DNA of 64,000 nt from Candidatus Poribacteria bacterium (GCA_002709695.1 PAQF01000025.1:1-64000), one strand, 5' to 3'; shown: positions 49,535-60,650, counted from the first letter of the stretch. The notes: generated by a model not told the origin, from the sequence alone. Made by a program: numbers and translations.

Positions 49535-51328
49535 CTATATTTTTTGATCTTTGTACTGTAATTGATACAATCGGTAATACAAACCACGCTTCTGCAAAAG
49601 CTGATTATGGGATCCCATCTCGTGCACCCGTCCACGATGCATTACAAGAATTTTATCAACATTTTGAATTGTTGATAACCGATGCGCAATAGCAATAAAT
49701 GTCCGATTTGACATCAACCTACTCAGTGCATCTTGGATCAGGTACTCTGTCTCAGTATCAACACTAGACGTTGCTTCATCAAGGATCAGGATATCCGGGT
49801 CAAATGCCAAAGCACGTGCAAAGGCAACAAGCTGTTTTTGCCCCACCGACAATCCGCTCCCCCCTTCCTTGACTTCACTACCATAACCATTCGGCATATT
49901 TTGCACAAAAGGATCAAGATATACTTCCTTAGAAGCTGCAACAACCTGATCAGGCTGAATCGATGTATTTGACAAATTAATATTGCTTTCAATTGTTCCA
50001 GTAAAGAGAAAAATATCCTGCTGAACAATACCAATTCTTTTTCTCAGACTATCAAGCTTCATTTGCTGGATATCCAAGCCATCAATTAGAATCTGTCCCT
50101 TTTCGATATCATAAAACCGACAAAGCAAATTAATTAACGTCGTCTTACCCGATCCAGTTGCACCGACGATTGCAACCTTTTCACCTGGTTCGATCCTAAA
50201 TGAGACATCATTCAACACGTAATCGTCTTCTCTATAAGCAAAGGATACATTTTGAAATTCGATGCTGCTATTCACAGTTTGCAGTTGCTTAGGATAAGCT
50301 GAATCCTTAATTATCGGTTGGGTGTCCAGAAGATCGAAAACGCGTTCTGATGAAGCCATCGCTCTCTGAAAAATAGTATACTTTTCACTTAGTTCACGGA
50401 TTGGCCAGAAAAGCCGCTGTGCGTATTGGAGGAACGCAACCAAAGCCCCAAAACTGAGGGTGTTTTGGATAATTTGTCCACCGCCATACCAAATAATAAC
50501 AGCCGTTGCCAATGATCCTGTAATTTCAATCATAGGGAAAAATACCGAGAAATAGAAAACGGATCTGATACTAGAATTAAGATATTTCAGGTTATGCTCT
50601 CCAAATTTTTCGAAACTTCTATGCTCCCGAGTAAAAAGCTGCATTGTTGTCATCCCAACGATACTTTCTTGCAGAAAGGCGTTAATCTGAGCTCGGAATT
50701 TCCGTTGATCCCGAAACGCGCGCCGAGAGTAAATCTGATACACAGTTGTCATAACTAATATAATGGGCAAAACAACAAACGTAACCAGAGCCAGTTGCCA
50801 ATTAATCCATAGCATCATAAACATGATGCCACCAATAGATAGTAAATTTGCCACAATCGTAATAATCCCATGGGTATACAGCTCATTTAGCGCTGATACA
50901 TCTCCCATCACTCGTGTCATCAACCGACCAACTGGGTTTTGATCAAAGAAATTCATATCGACCCGCTGTAAGTGGGTAAAAATCTGCATTCTAAAATCAC
51001 GCATAATCCGCTGCCCCATCATCTGAAGTCGATAAGTTTCTAAATAACTAAATAAAAACTCAACAGCTAGGAGAAAAAGCAGATAAAACGCAATTACCCG
51101 AAAACCTTCAAGTTGTTTGGGCACGATGTAATCATCAATAGCAATTTTAGTCAAATATGGGCTGACAAGGCGTATTGCAGTACTGATAAGTGTCAACAAG
51201 ACAATCAACGTAACTTCAAACACATACGGCCTTAGATATGCAATTAGCCGTCGCATCAAGACGTTATCATAAATCTTGCCTAGATCTTCTTCTTCCTCAC
51301 TATATTCATGTAGACTACCACCAAACAT
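49535..51328 (-). CDS. ABC exporter half-transporter (subunit with consensus Walker B)
   Basis: Walker A GATGSGKTT, degenerate signature LSVGQ, Walker B ILILDEATSSVD; N-terminal ABC transmembrane domain. Confidence 0.94.
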   Translation of the reverse strand: MFGGSLHEYSEEEEDLGKIYDNVLMRRLIAYLRPYVFEVTLIVLLTLISTAIRLVSPYLTKIAIDDYIVPKQLEGFRVIAFYLLFLLAVEFLFSYLETYRLQMMGQRIMRDFRMQIFTHLQRVDMNFFDQNPVGRLMTRVMGDVSALNELYTHGIITIVANLLSIGGIMFMMLWINWQLALVTFVVLPIILVMTTVYQIYSRRAFRDQRKFRAQINAFLQESIVGMTTMQLFTREHRSFEKFGEHNLKYLNSSIRSVFYFSVFFPMIEITGSLATAVIIWYGGGQIIQNTLSFGALVAFLQYAQRLFWPIRELSEKYTIFQRAMASSERVFDLLDTQPIIKDSAYPKQLQTVNSSIEFQNVSFAYREDDYVLNDVSFRIEPGEKVAIVGATGSGKTTLINLLCRFYDIEKGQILIDGLDIQQMKLDSLRKRIGIVQQDIFLFTGTIESNINLSNTSIQPDQVVAASKEVYLDPFVQNMPNGYGSEVKEGGSGLSVGQKQLVAFARALAFDPDILILDEATSSVDTETEYLIQDALSRLMSNRTFIAIAHRLSTIQNVDKILVMHRGRVHEMGSHNQLLQKRGLYYRLYQLQYKDQKI

Positions 51329-51343
51329 GAGCTGGATAACCTT

Positions 51344-53074
51344 TCAAAGTGACTCGATTTCTTCCTTTAACAATTGTTTTTGATGAATGTTCGCGTAAAT
51401 TCCATTTTGAGAAACAAGATCCTGATGAGTTCCTACCTCAACAATTCTGCCATCATGGAGAACGACAATCTGATCAGCTGCTTTGACAGTTGAGATTCGA
51501 TGAGAAATCAAGATCGTCGTACAATTCCCTAACTGTTTCAAACGGCCCAAGATAGTATCTTCAGTATGCGTATCAACGCTAGCAAAAGCATCATCCAAAA
51601 TCAGAATTTTAGGAGGCGACATAATTGCTCGCGCAATAGCCGTTCGTTGCCTCTGCCCACCCGACAAAGTCTTACCTCGTTCTCCAACATGTGTATCAAA
51701 TTGATTGGGGAACTCATCAATTTGCGACAACAGACCCGCATTGCGAGCTGCCACCTCAATTTCGGTTTCCGTTGCAGAGTCAGCACCGTAGGCGATATTG
51801 TTTTTTAGCAGGTCCGAGAATAAAAACGATTCCTGTTGAACCATACCAATACTGGCCCGAAGTGTCTTAAGCGGAATATTCCGAGTATCAATCCCATCAA
51901 TAAAAACTGAACCACGTTCAGGTTGATAGATCCGAGGAATCAAATCAACCAAAGTCGTTTTTCCAGCCCCCGTCGCCCCAACAATAGCAACAGTTGATCC
52001 CGAATCAATTTTGAGATTAATATCTTTTAGTACTGGTGATGAATTAGAATAAGCAAAAGTGAGATGACGAAACTCAATTTCACCATTAAGTTCTGTTATC
52101 TTCTCATCAACTCCTTCTTCATCACAGATCTCTGGTTTATGGTTCAAGATAAGGTTAATTCGGTCAATTGAAGCCGTTCCCTGTGCAAACCGATTCACAA
52201 TAAAACCCAACATAATGACTGGCCGAATTAGCATGGACAAATAAGCGTTGAAAGCCACGAAATCACCCAACATAATCTTCCCTTGCATAACATGTAACCC
52301 GCCAAGCCATAGTAGAACGATGGCCCCAATCCCTGGCAAAAGACGGAAGATGGGAAAGAAAATAGCTTCCAGCCTAATAAAGACCTGGTTTAAGCTAACA
52401 AAATTAAGATTTTGCCGATCAAATTCCTCAATCTCACTCTGCTCCAACGTATAAGCTCTAACCACGCGCACACCAGAGAGATTTTCCTGAACTTTAGTAT
52501 TCATTTTTGAAAATCCTTCCTGGATCCGCTCAAAATTATTGTGAAGATTCTTACTAATAAGCTGAACCAGTACGGCCAAGATAGGATAGGGAATCAATGC
52601 TAACATAGTGAGCGTAACATCAATCCTCAACATAATGACCAAAGCAAAGCCAAAGAAGACCGTCGCATCAGCAATAAAAATGATTGCAAACCCCAGTAAC
52701 CTATGCACAGCATCTAAATCATTAGTCGCACGTGACATTAGATCACCAGTGTCCATTTGGTCAAAGTACGATTTCTGCATCTTCTGCAAATGTTTAAAAA
52801 AGTCGCCTCTAAGCTCATACTCAATACGGCGAGCAACACCCCCAATTAGTCTACGTTGACCAAAACGGAACACTCCCCCTACCAAAGCAACCCCAAGGAT
52901 TAGTAAAGCATAAAGTAAGACTTTTTCACGTGTTATCTGGTCTCGCCCCTGATTGAGGTCATCAACCACATACTTCAGAATCATAGGACCGATGAGCATC
53001 ATGCCGTTGGAGAGAAGAACTAAAGTCACACTTATAATAATAGCGAATCGATGCCGAACAGCATATTTTTTCAA
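51344..53074 (-). CDS. ABC exporter half-transporter (subunit with degenerate Walker B)
   Basis: Walker A GATGAGKTT, signature LSGGQ, Walker B ILILDDAFASVD; N-terminal ABC transmembrane domain. Confidence 0.94.
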   Translation of the reverse strand: MKKYAVRHRFAIIISVTLVLLSNGMMLIGPMILKYVVDDLNQGRDQITREKVLLYALLILGVALVGGVFRFGQRRLIGGVARRIEYELRGDFFKHLQKMQKSYFDQMDTGDLMSRATNDLDAVHRLLGFAIIFIADATVFFGFALVIMLRIDVTLTMLALIPYPILAVLVQLISKNLHNNFERIQEGFSKMNTKVQENLSGVRVVRAYTLEQSEIEEFDRQNLNFVSLNQVFIRLEAIFFPIFRLLPGIGAIVLLWLGGLHVMQGKIMLGDFVAFNAYLSMLIRPVIMLGFIVNRFAQGTASIDRINLILNHKPEICDEEGVDEKITELNGEIEFRHLTFAYSNSSPVLKDINLKIDSGSTVAIVGATGAGKTTLVDLIPRIYQPERGSVFIDGIDTRNIPLKTLRASIGMVQQESFLFSDLLKNNIAYGADSATETEIEVAARNAGLLSQIDEFPNQFDTHVGERGKTLSGGQRQRTAIARAIMSPPKILILDDAFASVDTHTEDTILGRLKQLGNCTTILISHRISTVKAADQIVVLHDGRIVEVGTHQDLVSQNGIYANIHQKQLLKEEIESL

Positions 53075-53308
53075 GGTTAATAAACTATGAATTTGGACTA
53101 CCCTCCAAAAGCTGGAAAAAATATTTTAATAAAATGCTAAATAATAGTGAATTACATAAACTGCATTTCAAACACATAGAAACAATCTGGTTTCTTAGAC
53201 CTAAAACCAAAAATCTGCTAGAATTTAGATCTGTAATCTCAAAAAACGTATTGCTCAGGATTAGGTCTCAAACAACACCAAAGTAAAGAAAGAAATGCGA
53301 AGTATACT

Positions 53309-55096
53309 ATGGAAATGATAAAAAATCGATTTATTTTAACTTTTACGGTTGCTTTATTAACCACGTTATTAACAGCTTTTGCTCAGGACACGGAGAAACC
53401 ACCCACAAATCAATTTGTGGAAATATCAATTTCCGGAGCTTTGTCAGAAGTAAAACCCACCTTTGCGCTTGGAACAGTCCCAACAACACCCCTTAATAAC
53501 ATCCTCAAAAGTATTGATAAGATCGAAGAAAACAAGCGGATAATTGGTGTAATAATACGGATTGGAGGAATCGATACAGGATGGGGGAAACTACAGGAAA
53601 TTCGCAATAGATTGATTAACCTACACCAAAACGGAAAAATGGTTATTAGTTACCTTGACAGCGCAAATAATGCTGAATATTTGCTGGCTACAGCTACCGA
53701 GCAGATTATCCTGGCACCAGCCGGAACAATTGGACTCACTGGGTTGCGTGCTGAAGTGATATTCTACAAAGGAATACTAGACAAATTCGACATCAAAGCA
53801 GATCTGTTTGCGATCGGTGACTATAAATCGGCTATCGAACCATATACACGTAAAAATATGTCAGAGGCACAACGACAAGCAATGACGTCAATCCTTGATA
53901 ACCTGCACCAGCAACAAGTTGACATGATTGCTGCCGGACGAGAACATATCAATGCCGAACGTGCTATTGAACTAATTAACCAAGGCCCCTTTACTGCAAA
54001 CGAAGCGCACGAGGTTGGTCTAGTAGATTCGTTAAGCTACTATGACCAATTAATCACTTCTCTAGAATCCAACCACGATAGTAAAACAGAGTTTATTCCA
54101 AACTATGGGAAAAAAGCTGTAACTCAGCCAGATTTGGGCACTTTTACCGGATTAATGAAATTCATCTCCATGTTTACCAAACCCACGACACAATCCAAGA
54201 AGCACAATACACCCAAAATTGCTCTGATTTATGCTACTGGACCAATCATGCCCAATCACCCCCAAATTCCGTTTGGAATCGGCGCAGGCATCACCCCTCA
54301 CAGAATTATTGATGCATTACAAACTGCACGCAAAGATGAATCAGTACGAGCAATAGTAATCAGAGTCGATAGTCCGGGAGGTTCGGCACTTGCATCTGAT
54401 CTAATATGGCACGAAGTCAAACAAGCACAAGAGCAAAAACCAACAATTGTTTCTATGTCTGATGTAGCGGCTTCTGGCGGTTACTACATTTCAGCGGCAG
54501 CAACTGAGATCGTAGCCCAACCAGGAACAATTACCGGATCCATCGGTGTACTAGGTGGCAAACTAAATCTAAAAGGAATATATAACAAAGTTGGTTTAAC
54601 CAAAGACATCATCACACGAGGGAAAAACGCTGATATCTACTCGGATTATAGCAATTTCTCCCAATCTGAGCGCCAGAAAATAGAAAAGATGCTACACAAA
54701 GTTTATGATGATTTTGTCAATAAAGTCGCAGAAGGCAGACAAAAAACATATGACGAAATCCATCAAATCGCACAAGGACGCGTCTGGACTGGTCAACAAG
54801 CTAAGGAACTCGGGTTGATCGATTGGTTGGGAGGATTAGATACGGCATTGGCAATCGCAAAAAAACATGTTTCAATCTCACATGATGAGCCAATCGAAAT
54901 AATCACCTTACCCAAGCCCAAACCATTGTTAGAGATATTAATGGAAGACTTTGAAGCCAACTTGCAGGTACCACTTAATCGCCACATTTCAGTACCATAT
55001 TCACTAGCCAAATCAATACCGAATTTCCATCTAATTCAATTGTTAGCCCATGAACCAATGGCAACAATTATTCCATTCGACATCGAAATTCGATAA
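53309..55096 (+). CDS. sppA: signal peptide peptidase SppA, 67K type
   Basis: Two S49 halves; AIGDYKSAIEPYTRKNMSEAQ (Lys) and SMSDVAASGGYYISAAATEIVAQPGTITGSIGV (Ser). Confidence 0.92.
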   Translation: MEMIKNRFILTFTVALLTTLLTAFAQDTEKPPTNQFVEISISGALSEVKPTFALGTVPTTPLNNILKSIDKIEENKRIIGVIIRIGGIDTGWGKLQEIRNRLINLHQNGKMVISYLDSANNAEYLLATATEQIILAPAGTIGLTGLRAEVIFYKGILDKFDIKADLFAIGDYKSAIEPYTRKNMSEAQRQAMTSILDNLHQQQVDMIAAGREHINAERAIELINQGPFTANEAHEVGLVDSLSYYDQLITSLESNHDSKTEFIPNYGKKAVTQPDLGTFTGLMKFISMFTKPTTQSKKHNTPKIALIYATGPIMPNHPQIPFGIGAGITPHRIIDALQTARKDESVRAIVIRVDSPGGSALASDLIWHEVKQAQEQKPTIVSMSDVAASGGYYISAAATEIVAQPGTITGSIGVLGGKLNLKGIYNKVGLTKDIITRGKNADIYSDYSNFSQSERQKIEKMLHKVYDDFVNKVAEGRQKTYDEIHQIAQGRVWTGQQAKELGLIDWLGGLDTALAIAKKHVSISHDEPIEIITLPKPKPLLEILMEDFEANLQVPLNRHISVPYSLAKSIPNFHLIQLLAHEPMATIIPFDIEIR

Positions 55097-55101
55097 CAGC
55101 C

Positions 55102-58092
55102 TTACTCCAAAATGACAATGGTTGACTCCAGGGAATCAATCAAATAAAACTTACCTGTTTCGGGATAGTAACTGAACACTTCGGCTGAAGCAGCAACCAA
55201 GATATTCCTTATAATGATTTGGGTCGGCATTTCAATCCCACTGAGCATCCCATCACGGTCAACAACATAACCTACTTCACGTCCATCATGTGAAAAACGT
55301 ACCGCGGCAACCCCGATAGGTGATTTGGTAATTGATAATCGATTCACTTCTACTTGCTGTCGAATATCAATGACAGACAAACCACCAGAAAATTGGCTCG
55401 TGACATACACGTAGCTACCTGAACTAGCCACCGCTATCGCATCCGGCCGATTAAACACATTAATTTTCTTAATCTCTTTTTCAGTTACTAAATCAACTAC
55501 AGAAACAGTCGCCTCCCCATAATTACAAATGTAAAGATACTTACCATTAGGAGAAATAACCATTGCACCAGGTTGTTTCCCAACCCAAATACGGTTTGTC
55601 CGCGCAGGAATTGATATATCAACAACAGCAACCCGATCTTCCCGTAACAGCGAAACATACAGTTTCGAAATCCCCATGATGCATTCCGATGGATAATCAC
55701 CAACCCGAAACTCACCAACATCAAGGTTAACCCCTGTATCAACCAGCTTGATCCGATCTATGGCCGAAGCAGCAACGTAGACTTCAGACCGTTTAGAACT
55801 AGTAGCAACACCAACCGGCACACATGCCTGATCCCACTTGAGGGGAATAGTAGTCACAGTTCGTTCAGTGTCAAGATTAACCACAGCCACAGTATCATCA
55901 GCCTGATTAGTAACATAGGCACGCCGGTTGCCGTATGCTATCCGTTTGGGGCTTGTCAATCGGGCAGCATCTCTAATCTTTCCTATTCTCCGCACCACTG
56001 GACTTAAAAACAACTCGATCTCCCCCAGCCCTGAACTAGTTTTTACGATGCCTTTCCTGCTGAAAAAACCGTCTGAAGAAACAATAATTTCATAACTACC
56101 TTCCTGTAGATACGAAAAGCCGAAACTGCCATCTGATTTCGATTGCTCAACTTTTGACTGGAACTTAATATTTGCCTGACTGATAGGCTTTAACGTTTTA
56201 ACATCTCGAATAAATCCATTGATCTGCCCAGTTTTTTTCATTCGTACAAAAAGTGTCTTATTACCACCATTACTGCTAATGCGGATTGGTGTCCTATATT
56301 GCCTAGCATCAAGCTGTGATCGATCGACAGACAAAGTCATTTTAATGACTTCCCCTTCTTCTAAGAACCCTTTCATCGGTACAAGAGACACCCAATCTTC
56401 CTCTAACTCTGCAGTCCAATAAAGCAACCCTTCACCACTATTTTGCAACACAAAGTTTTTAGGCTTTAAAGAAGTGCCAAAATCGATTTCCTCCGACACA
56501 AGACTCAAAACCGGTTGAGGAACCTGCATAGTCACATTCACAGTTTGGCGCCCCACTCCCGCTTCAACCTGAACACGAGTCGTGTGTGATCCAGGAGGCA
56601 AATCGCCACGATCCACTAACAACTGAACTACGTCAATCTCCTTACCAGTCTCACCCGATCGAGGTTTTATAGTTAACCAACGGGCATCATTTATAACTTG
56701 CCACTTCAATATACCAGCACCGAAATTCTGAACTCGGAACGTCTTTTCAGATTCTTTGGAATTAAACACAACAATCGGTGTTGAAACAAAGAGTTGAGGG
56801 CGATCAACAACCTCTAAACTAACCGTGATATCTGCCTGACCAAAATCTTTGGCATCAACTCTCAAACTGGCCAAATGCTCGCCTGGCGGCAGATGAGTTC
56901 GATCAACGGTTACAGTAATACGATCCGTTTCACCTTCACTACTACCAGCTTTTGGATCAAAAGTCAGCCAGTCTTCGCCACCATAAATCTCCCACTCCAC
57001 AATGCCAGAACCACTATTACTAATAGTGAAACTGCTGACACCAAGGTTCAACCCCATATCGATCGAGTCACCTGAGACACTCAAGACCGGATTTACTGTC
57101 TTAATCGTCACGTAAACCCTTTCTTCATCATCATTTGCGCTGAAAACGAGGTTTTCGCTAACTCTTCCACTAAGAGGGTATTTCCTGAGTTGGTCCAAGA
57201 CAATCTTAATAATCAGAGTATCTGATTGTCCTGACAATAAAAGACCCTTTTGCGGACTAACGGTAAACCAATCCGCATGGCTCAATTTATTGACCTGCCA
57301 TTCAAGTGTCCCCGTCCCACTATTTCGGATTCGAAACATTTTAAACTCGCGCGTCAACCCAAAATCCAGCGTATTTGTACTGAGTGACAACTTAGGATAC
57401 GCAGGAACAATCATTCGGACAGGCAGAGTAAAAGATTGGTCCCAATCAGAGACAACAGAGATTATCCCTTCCAACCGAGCAGGAGTTTTTGGTCGTACGG
57501 ACACAAGGGTGATTATTTGTTCTCCATTAGCTTGTAGTTCCCCGCTATCCAGTTCAAAGACCAACCAATCTACGTCAGATGATATTGCCCAATTTAATTT
57601 ACCACTACCACTATTTTTAATTGTCAATTGCTGCTGAAGCAAAGTCTCACCAAAATCTATAAGGTCAACTTCCACACTCAAGATCCCAACGACAAAAACC
57701 GCTTGTGTCGTCGGTGATTTTTCGCCTTCGACCTCTTTCTGACCTTCTGTTAATCTTACTCCGGAAACCCGATAGAAATAGGTTCGATCCACTTCCAACC
57801 CTGCATCAACAATACGCAGTTCTTTAGTAGTAGCAATACGCTGAAAACCTTCCTCTGTTTGCAATGAACGATAAACATAATAATAATCGGAATTCTGGCT
57901 GGCAACCCAAGTCAGAACGATAGCATCCTGAGTAACTTCGGCTTGCACATTCGTTACAATTCTAGGAACAATTTGAGGAACGGGATCCGAGTCATCTTCC
58001 TGACATCCAAACATCAAAGCTAATACCAAGTACAATACCACTACAACAAGATAATTAATGTATTTTAGGAAAGATCGGATTACTTTTTTCAA
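55102..58092 (-). CDS. putative lipoprotein: FN3-like, tandem BACON-like repeats, carboxypeptidase-regulatory-like domain and YncE-like beta-propeller
   Basis: Lipobox-like ALMFGC; repeats IDFG...NSGSGxLxW...DW; INGFIRDVKTLKPISQANIKF; VYVTSQFSGGLSVIDIRQQVEVNRL. Confidence 0.82.
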   Translation of the reverse strand: MKKVIRSFLKYINYLVVVVLYLVLALMFGCQEDDSDPVPQIVPRIVTNVQAEVTQDAIVLTWVASQNSDYYYVYRSLQTEEGFQRIATTKELRIVDAGLEVDRTYFYRVSGVRLTEGQKEVEGEKSPTTQAVFVVGILSVEVDLIDFGETLLQQQLTIKNSGSGKLNWAISSDVDWLVFELDSGELQANGEQIITLVSVRPKTPARLEGIISVVSDWDQSFTLPVRMIVPAYPKLSLSTNTLDFGLTREFKMFRIRNSGTGTLEWQVNKLSHADWFTVSPQKGLLLSGQSDTLIIKIVLDQLRKYPLSGRVSENLVFSANDDEERVYVTIKTVNPVLSVSGDSIDMGLNLGVSSFTISNSGSGIVEWEIYGGEDWLTFDPKAGSSEGETDRITVTVDRTHLPPGEHLASLRVDAKDFGQADITVSLEVVDRPQLFVSTPIVVFNSKESEKTFRVQNFGAGILKWQVINDARWLTIKPRSGETGKEIDVVQLLVDRGDLPPGSHTTRVQVEAGVGRQTVNVTMQVPQPVLSLVSEEIDFGTSLKPKNFVLQNSGEGLLYWTAELEEDWVSLVPMKGFLEEGEVIKMTLSVDRSQLDARQYRTPIRISSNGGNKTLFVRMKKTGQINGFIRDVKTLKPISQANIKFQSKVEQSKSDGSFGFSYLQEGSYEIIVSSDGFFSRKGIVKTSSGLGEIELFLSPVVRRIGKIRDAARLTSPKRIAYGNRRAYVTNQADDTVAVVNLDTERTVTTIPLKWDQACVPVGVATSSKRSEVYVAASAIDRIKLVDTGVNLDVGEFRVGDYPSECIMGISKLYVSLLREDRVAVVDISIPARTNRIWVGKQPGAMVISPNGKYLYICNYGEATVSVVDLVTEKEIKKINVFNRPDAIAVASSGSYVYVTSQFSGGLSVIDIRQQVEVNRLSITKSPIGVAAVRFSHDGREVGYVVDRDGMLSGIEMPTQIIIRNILVAASAEVFSYYPETGKFYLIDSLESTIVILE

Positions 58093-58175
58093 TCTTACAC
58101 CTCAACTCGAGATCACCTTAGCATGAAGACTTACGCGTCCAAACAACCTACGCTTTTTATCAACTTTCCCTTACT

Positions 58176-59228
58176 CTAAATCCAACCATGTCGTGTAATA
58201 ATAGGTGTGCCGGACGTCTGATTAGACCAACTTCCACCACTTTCAAGCATAATTTCCTGACCGAGGATCGAGGATTGTTCCGCGGCAAAAAGAATCTCCA
58301 TTATGTGGCGTCCCCATTCACCATGAGTTGGCACCTCAATATCCTTTTCAATAGCTTCGGCAAACGCTTTCCATTCATTATGAAACTCAGCAGGAGGATC
58401 TTCAAAGGGAACATCTTCCCATTTCTCATTTTTCCCAACCTTAACGAATTTTTCTCCGTGCTGACTGAACCTAAGTGATCCATTAGCACAAATCACCTGA
58501 CACTCATAATTGGGGCCACCATCGGCATACCCAACGGCTACCGCTACTCCAGCGAAGCCGCTCTTATACCGAATGAAAGCAGTAGCAGAGTCATCTCCCG
58601 CCTGATAGTGAGCCCGTGCACCAATGGAGGCTGACACTGATACCGCTTGTGAAGCCATAATCCACGTGAGACGATCCACCACATGAACACCATTAGTCAA
58701 CCACATACCTCCACCATGGTAGCGACTACGATATTGCGGGCGGCGTCCTTTATAATTCCAGTTCTTTGACATATAACACACTGCTGTAATAATAGGGCCT
58801 AATTCGCCCGAATCGAGGATTTCCTTTGCTTTCAAGCTGGTACCATAAAAGTGCTGAGTATATCCGATCATCAATTTGACATCGTTAGCTGCTGCTGCAA
58901 CAATCATATCATCACACTGCTCCAAACTTATAGCCATCGGCTTCTCTACCAACACATGCTTGCCAGCATTGCAAGAATCAACTGTTAATTTATGGTGAAG
59001 TTGATGTCCCAACGTAATAGCTACTGCATCAACTTCTTCATCCTGAAGAAGCTCAACATGAGAAACGTAGCCTTTAGGCACAGCATATCTTTCCATAAAT
59101 TGTTGTCGTTTATCTTCAAACAAATCGGCAACTGCAACTACCTCGATATTGTCTAAGGTTGCAATCGCATCGCCATGAGCTCGGGCAATTCCACCTAAAC
59201 CGATGATACCAACTCGAAGTTTACTCAT
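58176..59228 (-). CDS. Gfo/Idh/MocA family oxidoreductase
   Basis: LRVGIIGLGGIARAHGDAIATLDNIEVVAVAD; AGKHVLVEKPMAISLEQCDDMI. Confidence 0.93.
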   Translation of the reverse strand: MSKLRVGIIGLGGIARAHGDAIATLDNIEVVAVADLFEDKRQQFMERYAVPKGYVSHVELLQDEEVDAVAITLGHQLHHKLTVDSCNAGKHVLVEKPMAISLEQCDDMIVAAAANDVKLMIGYTQHFYGTSLKAKEILDSGELGPIITAVCYMSKNWNYKGRRPQYRSRYHGGGMWLTNGVHVVDRLTWIMASQAVSVSASIGARAHYQAGDDSATAFIRYKSGFAGVAVAVGYADGGPNYECQVICANGSLRFSQHGEKFVKVGKNEKWEDVPFEDPPAEFHNEWKAFAEAIEKDIEVPTHGEWGRHIMEILFAAEQSSILGQEIMLESGGSWSNQTSGTPIITRHGWI

Positions 59229-59641
59229 TCACAATTTTCCTTCCAACATTTAATCACCGTTCAAAATAATCAAGCGGACAGAATATCTAATAGTATAATT
59301 AGAATTTACCCGGATAAACATATTTTTTTATATAGTCAGCCAAAACTGTTTGTACACTCGGAAAAGAAACAACATCAACAATAATAAGGATACAGAATTT
59401 AAATAACAAGTAACGGATACGAAGAGCCTCACTGTCAAGCTTATAGGTGAGAAAGAAGCCAAAACTACAATAGAATCTAAGTCTAAGATGGGGTTTCATA
59501 GGCAATTGTCACCCAGAAATCCTAGAGTAACTAGACCGGTTTTATTGATTGACCGCAAATATAACAGGAGCCCATAACAATGTCTAATTCAACAGGAAGG
59601 TAAGAAAAACAAAGCAAACGAATCTTATGACCGAACACAAC

Positions 59642-59671
59642 CAAAAAAGGAGTCCTGTAAAACAGGACTCC
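59642..59671 (-). terminator. intrinsic terminator after LamG gene C
   Basis: Perfect 10-bp stem GGAGTCCTGT/ACAGGACTCC (59649-59658/59662-59671), 3-nt loop, followed on the minus strand by TTTTTT. Confidence 0.88.
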
Positions 59672-59724
59672 ATTCTAAAACCAGAAAAATATCTTCTGAA
59701 TGAATCAAAATCAATACCTGAGGA

Positions 59725-60474
59725 TTAATAATTTGTCTTAATATTGCCCCAGACGTTAACCAATTTGCCACTAGCTTCTACTGACAATGGCTTCATTAAA
59801 GCACCAATCTCCTTCTTCGTCAAAGGCACATCCAAATAGGCAACTTCATCAATAACCCCTTCGAAGTAATCTACGGCTGCATCATTAGAGAATCCAACCC
59901 AAACACGTTTTTGCCAATCAAAATCAGAATGGTCATAGTCATGCGTTCCAACCTTTTCTCCATCAACGTAAGCTGTTTGGCCCTTTTTGTCTTGCACAAC
60001 TAAAGCAATATGATGCCATTTACCATCTGCTACTTTTTTTCCGGTTTGCCAACCGGGCCCCTTCCAAGTTCTAAAACTGATTTGTCCACCAGCCAAAAAG
60101 AAATGCCGATCATGCCCACCAGCACCAGCAGCACCATCCAGAACAGAATAAATCCCTACATTTCCCTCACTGGTTTTGATCCATAGAGCCATGGTAAAAT
60201 TAGATTCAGGAACATCAATCACAGTCTCGATGTAGGAATTTCCACTACCAAATTTGATGCCTGCCCCAAACTTACCTTTTTTTTCACGTTTTGCTCCGTT
60301 CATCAGCTCGCCATCATTGCCTTCACCACTGATGTCTTTAACTTTATTCCCGTTACCCTTGTCAAAAGAATAATGAATCACGAAGTTTTTATCAAATTTA
60401 TTAGCTGCACTACCAACCTTTCCAAAGACAATAACCAAACTCATTATCCATAAAGTCAATGCTAAAGTTCTCAT
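59725..60474 (-). CDS. secreted LamG/concanavalin-A-like domain protein (paralog C)
   Basis: Signal peptide; FVIHYSFDKGNGNKVKDISGEGNDGELMNGAK...; WHHIALVVQDKKGQTAYVDGEKVG; tail KLVNVWGNIKTNY. Confidence 0.9.
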   Translation of the reverse strand: MRTLALTLWIMSLVIVFGKVGSAANKFDKNFVIHYSFDKGNGNKVKDISGEGNDGELMNGAKREKKGKFGAGIKFGSGNSYIETVIDVPESNFTMALWIKTSEGNVGIYSVLDGAAGAGGHDRHFFLAGGQISFRTWKGPGWQTGKKVADGKWHHIALVVQDKKGQTAYVDGEKVGTHDYDHSDFDWQKRVWVGFSNDAAVDYFEGVIDEVAYLDVPLTKKEIGALMKPLSVEASGKLVNVWGNIKTNY

Positions 60475-60518
60475 TGATTCCTAACGCCTCCACTGTTCAG
60501 AAAACACAGAATATTGTT

Positions 60519-60650
60519 AAAAAAAAAACGGTGTAGGAACGCATAACGCAACTAGCCATTAACAACATCGTTGCCACCCTGCAAGCAAGATCCTTTAGAT
60601 CATTCAACCTTCATATACATGAAAGCCACAGGATGTTACGCTTCTACACC
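60519..60650 (-). terminator. branched structured RNA with a long closing stem and U-tract between LamG genes D and C
   Basis: Closing stem of about 16 bp (60530-60547 with 60635-60650, two bulges); 10-A run at 60519-60528 gives a U-tract on the minus strand; internal CTTTCAT/ATGAAGG hairpin. Confidence 0.55.

Noticed and set aside
59299-59505. 68-aa minus-strand ORF in the gap before the LamG C terminator
   Set aside because: Hydrophobic, short, no clear RBS or recognisable domain; could be a remnant but not supportable from sequence alone.
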